Positions 15,347-19,795 of a stretch of 20,365 nt of DNA are shown here, piece after piece; the stretch's first letter is position 1; each line of letters begins with the position of its first letter. The stretch is from DATKWU01 sp964653685 (lineage in GTDB: Bacteria > Patescibacteriota > Microgenomatia > PFEM01 > JAHIFH01). The notes beneath the pieces were generated by a model, which had not been told where the DNA came from, did no database searches, and saw nothing but the letters and a program-made list of their open reading frames with translations. Where the stretch lies: the NCBI GenBank assembly GCA_964653685.1, contig CAZZHA010000009.1:1-20365 (forward strand). Reading direction: 5' to 3'. Made by a program: the position numbers and the translations under genes.

Positions 15347-16465
15347 ATGACCTGGCTTTTAATTAAAAATCTAATTGGCTTACCGTTAATAACGGCCTTT
15401 TCTATTTCTCTGCTGGCAACTCCCGTCGTTATTTTTATTTACCATCGTCTGGGTTGGGTCGATGACCCGAACAAAAGAAAACGAAAACAGGATCTTCATC
15501 AACAACCTCTACCTCGAGGTGGAGGCATTCCTATTTTTCTGGCTCTTCTAATCAGTTCGCTTATTTTCTTACCGCTTGATAAACACCTTAAAGGCATTCT
15601 CCTTGGCATCACGATTATGGTCATTATGGGTACTCTCGATGATATTTTTGATCTTAATCCCTATCTCCGTTTGATTCTGGGTTTTCTAGCAGCTGGTGCG
15701 GTAGTGGGAGCGGGAATTGGGATTGCTTTTATTACCAATCCACTTGGAGGCATTATTCAACTTAATCAACCCCAAATTCAACTCCAATTCCTAGGCGAAA
15801 CCCGCAATTTATGGATTCTTGCCGATTTTCTAGCTCTCTTATGGATTGTTGGTCTAAGTAACATTGTTAATTGGGCTAAGGGTTTTGACGGTCAACTCCC
15901 AGGAATTGTGGTTATTGCAGCTCTGACAATCGCCGTTTTTTCCTTTCGCTATTCAGCTGATATTACTCAGTGGCCGATTGCTATTCTTGCCTCGATTCTC
16001 GCCGGTGCCTATCTTGGTTTTCTACCCTTTAACTTCTATCCCCAGAAGATTATGCCTGGCTATGGAGGTGGCACTTTAGCTGGTTTTATGATTGCTATTC
16101 TCACTATTCTCGCCACCAGTAAAATTCTGACGGCTATGGTTGTTCTTGGTGTTCCTCTGATTGACGCCGGTTATTCTATTGTCCGAAGAATTCTCGCCGG
16201 CCGCTCGCCTGTCTGGGGTGATCGAGGCCATCTTCACCACAAACTCCTCGATGAGTGGCATTGGGGAAAAAGAAGAACCGCTCTTTTTTATTGGGGCCTG
16301 ACCGCGATTTTGGGGATTCTTGCTCTCGGCTTGAACAGTCAAGGAAAATTCTATACAATCATTATGTTAGCGATTATTATCGGAGTCTTGTTTCTGTGGT
16401 TCAACTTTTTATCAACCTTTTTCATTCCATCCGTCCAAGACAAACACTCAAAAACCTTGCCTTAG
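15347..16465 (+). CDS. WecA/MraY-family polyprenyl-phosphate sugar-1-phosphate transferase
   Basis: A 372-residue polytopic enzyme transferring a sugar-1-phosphate from a UDP-sugar onto a polyprenyl phosphate at the cytoplasmic face. Seen: DDPNKRK (D39-D40) followed by H51 and PLPRGGG, MGTLDDIFDL (D98-D99), NIVNWAKGFDGQLPG (N175, D181), and the WecA-type GRSPVWGDRGHLHH block (H295, H297, H298), which favours a WecA/TagO-like over an MraY function. The segment where WecA/MraY normally has an MGD-x-GS signature reads IMPGYGGGTLAGF (235-247), with no Asp. About ten transmembrane helices are visible. It overlaps the UbiA-like gene by about 70 nt if that gene starts at 16396. Confidence 0.87.
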   Translation: MTWLLIKNLIGLPLITAFSISLLATPVVIFIYHRLGWVDDPNKRKRKQDLHQQPLPRGGGIPIFLALLISSLIFLPLDKHLKGILLGITIMVIMGTLDDIFDLNPYLRLILGFLAAGAVVGAGIGIAFITNPLGGIIQLNQPQIQLQFLGETRNLWILADFLALLWIVGLSNIVNWAKGFDGQLPGIVVIAALTIAVFSFRYSADITQWPIAILASILAGAYLGFLPFNFYPQKIMPGYGGGTLAGFMIAILTILATSKILTAMVVLGVPLIDAGYSIVRRILAGRSPVWGDRGHLHHKLLDEWHWGKRRTALFYWGLTAILGILALGLNSQGKFYTIIMLAIIIGVLFLWFNFLSTFFIPSVQDKHSKTLP

Positions 16466-17325
16466 CCGCGCCTTTAATCTTCTCGGGACAGTTATTTTTG
16501 GCTGATTCTTTTTGGCTAACGGTTAAGTGTGTTTTTATCTTTTCCATTCTCACTTCTTCAATTTATCTTTTTAACGACGTCATTGATATCTCTAAAGACA
16601 AACTTCATCCGATTAAGAAAAAACGCCCGATTGCCAGTGGTAAAATTCCCGTTTCTCTGGCTCTTCTTTTCTTTATTGGCGGTTTTCTTGTTAGTCTTTA
16701 CCTAGCTTACTTGGTTAATTTATTTTTTTTCTTAGCTTGTTTAGTCTACTTTATTCTTCAGATTGGCTATTCTTTAATTCTTAAAAAAATTGTTTTAATT
16801 GATATTCTGGTTATTGCCGCTGGTTTCATTATTCGAGTCTACGCCGGGGCTCTAGCTCTTAATGTTCATATGAATGTCTGGTTTTTACTCTGTGTTATCT
16901 CCTTGGCTCTGTTTTTAGCGGCCGGAAAAAGAAGGACCGAATTAGCGATTTTAGAACAACAAGCTGCTCAACATCGAAAAACTCTTTCCTTTTATTCACC
17001 GCCTCTTTTGGATTCCTATCTTTCCATTTTTGCTAATTCAGCCTGGATGGCCTATGCTCTTTATACCTTTTTTGTACCGCCGCCGCCAATCACTCAACGG
17101 TTTTCTTTTCTAACCCAACTGCCTCTCACTTTCTCGGGGATTAACAAATGGCTAATGATTACCATTCCGGTGGTTATCTTTGGAATTATGAGGTATTTAA
17201 AAATCATTCACGAAGGTAAGCGAGCCGAATCACCAGAAAAGGTTCTTTTGGGCGACAAAACACTATTATTTACGGTTGGTCTTTGGATCTTTTTAGTGGT
17301 CGTGATTATGTATGGAGTTATTTAG
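16396..17325 (+). CDS. UbiA-family decaprenyl-phosphate phosphoribosyltransferase-like protein
   Basis: A polytopic prenyltransferase of about 309 residues. The first Asp-rich motif is NDVIDISKDKLHP (N60, D61, D64, D68) followed by KKKRPIASG. The second region is LIDILVIAAGFIIRVYAGALA (D136, R147) then LFLAAGKRRTEL. The RPIASG and GKRRTEL elements are typical of the DPPR-synthase branch (phosphoribose onto decaprenyl phosphate, first step to decaprenyl-phospho-arabinose) rather than of ubiquinone or haem enzymes. The frame is open from 16255, but everything before about 16396 reads as out-of-frame WecA sequence; I chose GTG 16396 because it places the typical FHSIRPRQTLKN start near residue 10. 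It ends directly against the convergent PEGA gene (0 nt). Confidence 0.85.
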   Translation: MVQLFINLFHSIRPRQTLKNLALAAPLIFSGQLFLADSFWLTVKCVFIFSILTSSIYLFNDVIDISKDKLHPIKKKRPIASGKIPVSLALLFFIGGFLVSLYLAYLVNLFFFLACLVYFILQIGYSLILKKIVLIDILVIAAGFIIRVYAGALALNVHMNVWFLLCVISLALFLAAGKRRTELAILEQQAAQHRKTLSFYSPPLLDSYLSIFANSAWMAYALYTFFVPPPPITQRFSFLTQLPLTFSGINKWLMITIPVVIFGIMRYLKIIHEGKRAESPEKVLLGDKTLLFTVGLWIFLVVVIMYGVI

Positions 17326-18252
17326 TTATTCAACCAGTTCACAATAAACACCACTGACCCAACCCTCTTCACCCTCTTCATATTCAATCTTGTACCAACC
17401 ACTTTTTTGTTCATCAAGATAAGGAAAAACTTCACCCACATTAACCTTAGCCAGTTCTTCGCCTTCGGTCGATGGTTCACTCCTGACTCTAAGCCAACCA
17501 GTAGTAGTTTCCTTAATCCTCACATAAGGTTTATCTATTGGTGACGGACTGGGTTTAGGACTCAATTCTGGTGAAGGCGAGGGAGAAGGAGATGGTGAAG
17601 CCTCTTCTTCTTCTTCTTCCTTTTCTTCCTCTTCTTCGAGTTCTCCACTAGGAGTTGCTTCGGCAATCCCTTCGATGTTTTGGGCCAATTTGACACTGAC
17701 CGTTAATTTGTAACCAGCCACTGTTTGAGCGGTAATCGTTCTTTCTTCAAAACCTGGAGAACTAATCACCACCTGGTAATCTCCAGGAGTCAAATCATCT
17801 TTCAAAACCGGCGCAAAGCCACCAGGCTCATTGTTAATTTTAACTACAGCCTGATCAGGAATAGAAACTACAGCTAAGGAAGCCGTGTTCCGACTAGCAA
17901 TTTTCTCTAAAGACAAAATCTCACCTGATGATTCAGATTCTGTTTTGGCTAAATTCCGATTAATAGCCGTAATAATCCCTGGAGTTAAATTAACTTTGCT
18001 CTCCCAAGAAACCAAACTATCAGTCGTTGTTTCCGGAACCAGTTTAATGGTATGCTCGCCAGATTCGATTTTGTCACTAAAAAAAGGGGTTATACCTTTT
18101 TGTTCATTATCGATAAAAACATTGGCTTTAGGGGTTGAAGATATTTGGAGGGCACCCATTCCGGGCCGGGAAAAGAATTTGTTCTTAATAATTAAACCAC
18201 CAAGAAGGGCAACTAAAATAACAACGGCAATAATCAACCAATTTCTTTTCAT
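17326..18252 (-). CDS. Membrane-anchored PEGA-PEGA-linker-SH3 surface protein
   Basis: A 308-residue protein when begun at ATG 18252; the frame is open to a TTG at 18288, but an extended -10 seven nt before this ATG fixes the start. Domains in order: signal-anchor helix (about 5-23), PEGA domain 1 (34-100, LQISSTPKANVFIDNEQKG), PEGA domain 2 (124-190, VVSIPDQAVVKINNEPGG), an almost pure Glu tract (204-218), a Ser-Pro tract (219-239), and a bacterial SH3 domain (243-308, GWLRVRSEP, GWYKIEY, GWVSGVYC). PEGA and SH3 domains commonly sit outside the membrane and bind wall or surface polymers. The Glu and Ser-Pro tracts are probably an extended spacer across the wall. The ligand is unknown. Confidence 0.85.
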   Translation of the reverse strand: MKRNWLIIAVVILVALLGGLIIKNKFFSRPGMGALQISSTPKANVFIDNEQKGITPFFSDKIESGEHTIKLVPETTTDSLVSWESKVNLTPGIITAINRNLAKTESESSGEILSLEKIASRNTASLAVVSIPDQAVVKINNEPGGFAPVLKDDLTPGDYQVVISSPGFEERTITAQTVAGYKLTVSVKLAQNIEGIAEATPSGELEEEEEKEEEEEEASPSPSPSPSPELSPKPSPSPIDKPYVRIKETTTGWLRVRSEPSTEGEELAKVNVGEVFPYLDEQKSGWYKIEYEEGEEGWVSGVYCELVE

Positions 18253-18259
18253 CAGAGGG

Positions 18260-18288
18260 ATGATAGCATAGCTAAACAAAAGAAGCAA
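18260..18288 (-). promoter_or_regulatory. Leaderless promoter of the PEGA/SH3 gene
   Basis: Minus-strand -35 TTGCTT (18283-18288), 17-bp spacer, extended -10 TG-C-TATCAT (hexamer 18260-18265), then 7 nt to the ATG at 18252. The best-formed example of the short-spacing promoter pattern in this window. Confidence 0.65.
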
Positions 18289-18321
18289 GAAAAAAGACTC
18301 TCAAAAACAAGAAGTTTTTAT

Positions 18322-18350
18322 TTGATTTTTCAAAGATTTTATGCTAGGCT
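18322..18350 (+). promoter_or_regulatory. Candidate promoter of the small-protein module
   Basis: -35 TTGATT (18322-18327), 17-bp spacer, extended -10 TG-C-TAGGCT (hexamer 18345-18350). Transcription would begin near 18357, leaving a leader of roughly 118 nt, far longer than for any other gene here. A TTGACA at 18360-18365 is an alternative -35 but has only a poor -10. Confidence 0.45.
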
Positions 18351-18372
18351 ATAGGATAGTTGACAGTCTTTT

Positions 18373-18415
18373 CTGCTCTTTTCATTTAACAAAGGCGTTA
18401 AAAGGAAAAAAGCAG
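18373..18415 (+). promoter_or_regulatory. Long hairpin in the 5' leader of the small-protein module
   Basis: CTGCT (18373-18377) pairs with AGCAG (18411-18415), TTTTC (18379-18383) with GAAAA (18405-18409), and TTTAAC (18385-18390) with GTTAAA (18397-18402), around a 6-nt loop AAAGGC. About 16 pairs with one mismatch and one small internal loop. It lies between the predicted promoter and the ribosome-binding site and could control expression or RNA stability. Confidence 0.5.
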
Positions 18416-18463
18416 TTCAGTTTCTTAGTACCTTGGCATCATCAGTGTCAGCAGTCCATCCAT

Positions 18464-18470
18464 AAGGAGG
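18464..18470 (+). promoter_or_regulatory. Canonical Shine-Dalgarno site
   Basis: AAGGAGG ends 4 nt before the ATG at 18475. I see no comparable site before the other genes of this window, which start leaderless, without a ribosome-binding site, or by overlap. Confidence 0.75.
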
Positions 18471-18474
18471 AACG

Positions 18475-18684
18475 ATGGAAAATAGACCGGGTAACACATT
18501 TGCAGTCCTACTCTTCAGCGCGTTGATCGTTGTCTTCGCGGTAGAAGGTTGCCCTCGGGCCATAGATATGGTCCAAGAAGGCAACCTACTAATGCGCGCT
18601 ATAGCAGCGCTCGGCATACCGTTCGGACTTTTGATTCTCGGGGGATGCCTAATCGGCCCCCTAAGAAAACTACTAGGAGAGTAA
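18475..18684 (+). CDS. Tiny two-helix membrane protein (module gene 1)
   Basis: A 69-residue protein, not recognised. Hydrophobic helices span about 8-24 (TFAVLLFSALIVVFAVEG) and 40-60 (MRAIAALGIPFGLLILGGC), joined by a polar loop with Cys26 and PRAIDMVQEGN, and end in a basic RKLLGE tail. Coding is supported by the consensus Shine-Dalgarno, the open frame, and a second Shine-Dalgarno (AGGAG, 18675-18679) near its 3' end serving the next gene. Base and codon use differ from neighbours: about 50% GC with frequent CTA, ATA, CGC and GGC codons, where neighbouring genes favour CTT/TTA and ATT. A large compound hairpin lies within it (18537-18598). It could be a holin-like, toxin-like or sensor peptide, but nothing in the sequence decides. 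Confidence 0.6.
   Translation: MENRPGNTFAVLLFSALIVVFAVEGCPRAIDMVQEGNLLMRAIAALGIPFGLLILGGCLIGPLRKLLGE
18537..18598 (+). promoter_or_regulatory. Compound RNA hairpin inside module gene 1
   Basis: AGGTTGCC (18546-18553) pairs perfectly with GGCAACCT (18580-18587). Inside it, GGGCCAT pairs with ATGGTCC (18557-18563 with 18568-18574, one G-U) over the loop AGAT. Outer support comes from TAG/CTA (18542-18544 with 18589-18591) and CGCG/CGCG (18537-18540 with 18595-18598). About 22 pairs in all, unusually strong for a coding region here. Confidence 0.5.
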
Positions 18685-18686
18685 GG

Positions 18687-18815
18687 ATGAATATAGACTT
18701 AGACTCTGTTTGTGGTTGCTACTATGGGATTATAGCAATCGGCTGTATAGCTCTCGCTGTACTTATTGGTTTGTCTGTCAGAAAGGACAGACAAAGACAA
18801 CAAGGGCAAGGATGA
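18687..18815 (+). CDS. Tiny single-helix membrane protein (module gene 2)
   Basis: A 42-residue protein, not recognised. A short acidic N-terminus with Cys9 and Cys11 (MNIDLDSVCGCYYG) leads to one hydrophobic helix (about 13-30, IIAIGCIALAVLIGLSV) and a charged, Gln-rich tail (RKDRQRQQGQG). The topology should be N-out/C-in. The ATG follows the preceding TAA by 2 nt, and an AGGAG lies 7 nt upstream inside the end of gene 1, so translation is coupled. The frame is also open further upstream, but that part is out-of-frame module gene 1. A structured terminator follows 15 nt after the stop. Being below normal annotation limits, it is likely missed in related genomes. Confidence 0.5.
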   Translation: MNIDLDSVCGCYYGIIAIGCIALAVLIGLSVRKDRQRQQGQG

Positions 18816-18830
18816 TGCCAAGAGTAAACT

Positions 18831-18880
18831 AAGGGGTCGGCGCCGACAGCGTCAATGACGAGTCGCAATGACCCCTTTCT
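18831..18880 (+). terminator. Elaborate intrinsic terminator of the small-protein module
   Basis: AAGGGGTC (18831-18838) pairs with GACCCCTT (18870-18877), followed by TCT. Nested inside are CGAC/GTCG (18844-18847 with 18862-18865) and CGTC/GACG around an AAT loop (18851-18860). GTCGGCGCCGAC (18837-18848) is a perfect 12-bp palindrome offering an alternative fold. The T-run is short, so a structured RNA end is also possible. Confidence 0.6.
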
Positions 18881-18892
18881 TATGCCTAAAAA

Positions 18893-18921
18893 TTGCTTTC
18901 TGGGCTCAAAAATGAGAAAAT
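18893..18921 (+). promoter_or_regulatory. Candidate promoter of the tRNA-Cys gene
   Basis: -35 TTGCTT (18893-18898, identical to that of the PEGA gene), 17-bp spacer, extended -10 TG-A-GAAAAT (hexamer 18916-18921). Predicted start 18928-18929, next to the mature 5' end at 18930. A closer TATGAT (18921-18926) is only 3 nt from the tRNA and would start inside it. Confidence 0.4.
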
Positions 18922-18929
18922 ATGATCGT

Positions 18930-19001
18930 GGCCCAGTACTCGAGTAGTTCAGAGAACTGTCTGCAAAACAGTTAACGCGGGTGCGACTCCCGCCTGGGCC
19001 T
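18930..19001 (+). tRNA. tRNA-Cys (anticodon GCA), atypical D and T loops
   Basis: Acceptor GGCCCAG (18930-18936) pairs perfectly with CTGGGCC (18994-19000), and the discriminator base is U (19001), the classical Cys identity base. The anticodon stem ACTGT/ACAGT encloses the loop CTGCAAA with anticodon GCA at 18963-18965. The T stem GCGGG/CCCGC (18977-18981 with 18989-18993) is perfect. Two deviations: the T loop reads TGCGACT, with G at position 55 instead of the near-universal T-T-C, and the D loop has no GG pair (GAGTAGTTCA). The D stem has only three sure pairs (CTC/GAG). CCA is not encoded. All helices are intact, so I regard it as a working gene with an altered elbow. Confidence 0.88.
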
Positions 19002-19018
19002 CAAAAGTTGCCTCTTTA

Positions 19019-19027
19019 TGCTATAAT
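19019..19027 (+). promoter_or_regulatory. Extended -10 promoter ahead of the M23 peptidase gene
   Basis: TG-C-TATAAT (hexamer 19022-19027, perfect consensus), with no good -35 because that region falls in the tRNA 3' end. Predicted transcription start near 19034, immediately before the hairpin at 19036-19061. Confidence 0.5.
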
Positions 19028-19035
19028 ATATACAG

Positions 19036-19067
19036 ATCCTCTCTCGTTTATCGGAGAGGATTTTTTT
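19036..19067 (+). terminator. Intrinsic terminator-like hairpin between tRNA-Cys and the M23 gene
   Basis: ATCCTCTC (19036-19043) pairs perfectly with GAGAGGAT (19054-19061) around a 10-nt loop and runs into seven T. It probably ends the tRNA transcript. It also forms the 5' end of the transcript from the -10 at 19022-19027, where it may act as a 5' stabiliser or attenuator. Confidence 0.7.
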
Positions 19068-19088
19068 GTGGGTAAAAACCTACAAAAT

Positions 19089-19787
19089 ATGAAACATAAC
19101 TACATTTTTAATCTAGGCAAACACCAGATTGCGGTCAAATTTAGCCGTAAGCGGGGTCGTCCTGGAAAAAGTCTTGTCTATCGTCTTGATGAATTTATTT
19201 CCCAATTAATTAGCTTGGCCGCTGACAAGCGTTATTCTGGTCAGCCAATTAGCCGAGCCCTTCGTTATGTTTTTGAAAACAAACAAATCAAGAAAACCCT
19301 TGGTTTTAATCTAGCGATGATTACCCTTTTAGCCGGAATGGTTATTCCGCCTATTTCTGCTTTTAACCCAACCCAGCCAGTGGAAACGGCTATGGTGGTG
19401 GCTGCTGACGAAGCTTTAGTAACTGAGAAATCAGTCCGAGTCCCCTTAGATTCTTTTGAAATCTCTCAAGGCTATAATGGTCTTCATCGGGGCATCGACT
19501 TAAACGAGATTGAAGGTGCTCCTATTTATCCTTTAATGGAAGGAAAAGTTGAAAGAGTCTTTTACGCTCGTTTTTCTTATGGCAATCACATTATTATTAA
19601 CCATGGTTCGGGTTTCAAATCCCTTTATGCTCACTTAGCGAAAATTGTGGTTAAAGAGGGTGATGAGGTGGATAAAAACACGGTCATTGGCACTGTCGGT
19701 CACACTGGTTGGGCGACCGGTTCTCACTTACACTTAGAGGTTTACGACAACGGTCGAACCTTTAACCCATTAACGATTCTTAAGTAA
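19089..19787 (+). CDS. M23-family (LytM-type) metallopeptidase
   Basis: A 232-residue protein when begun at ATG 19089. The frame is open back into the tRNA gene, so earlier starts are artefacts; GTG 19068 abuts a terminator T-run and is less likely. A basic N-terminal region of about 70 residues (KFSRKRGRPGK) precedes a membrane anchor (about 71-92). The C-terminal M23 domain has the zinc and catalytic set His133 and Asp137 (GLHRGIDL), His182 (SLYAHL) and His215 (SHLHLEV), as in active LytM-type endopeptidases. Expected role: cutting peptidoglycan cross-bridges outside the membrane, possibly those made by FemAB enzymes. The long basic N-terminus is unusual for the family. Confidence 0.9.
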   Translation: MKHNYIFNLGKHQIAVKFSRKRGRPGKSLVYRLDEFISQLISLAADKRYSGQPISRALRYVFENKQIKKTLGFNLAMITLLAGMVIPPISAFNPTQPVETAMVVAADEALVTEKSVRVPLDSFEISQGYNGLHRGIDLNEIEGAPIYPLMEGKVERVFYARFSYGNHIIINHGSGFKSLYAHLAKIVVKEGDEVDKNTVIGTVGHTGWATGSHLHLEVYDNGRTFNPLTILK

Positions 19788-19795
19788 TTTTTCCC

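Noticed and set aside
16076..16358. Minus-strand frames opposite the WecA-like gene
   Set aside because: They are shadows of a strongly conserved plus-strand enzyme, with low-complexity, non-family translations.
16255..16395. Long N-terminal extension of the UbiA-like protein
   Set aside because: It is the out-of-frame reading of the WecA-like gene (GKKKNRSFLLGPDRD) and the UbiA family start falls near 16396.
18417..18617. Minus-strand 66-codon frame antisense to the small-protein module
   Set aside because: No Shine-Dalgarno or promoter on that strand, no hydrophobic or family pattern, and better evidence for the plus-strand genes.
18475..18880. The structured module as tmRNA or RNase P RNA
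   Set aside because: No tRNA-like ends or T-arm sequence for tmRNA and no recognisable RNase P core motifs; two frames with good ribosome-binding sites fit better. Other RNA classes were not excluded.
18322..19001. Integrated element bounded by attachment repeats at tRNA-Cys
   Set aside because: I found no second copy of the tRNA 3' end upstream and no integrase gene, so integration is only suggested by composition and position.
18981..19088. Upstream extension of the M23 reading frame starting inside the tRNA gene
   Set aside because: It begins in the T stem of tRNA-Cys and crosses the promoter and terminator hairpin; the first credible start is ATG 19089.
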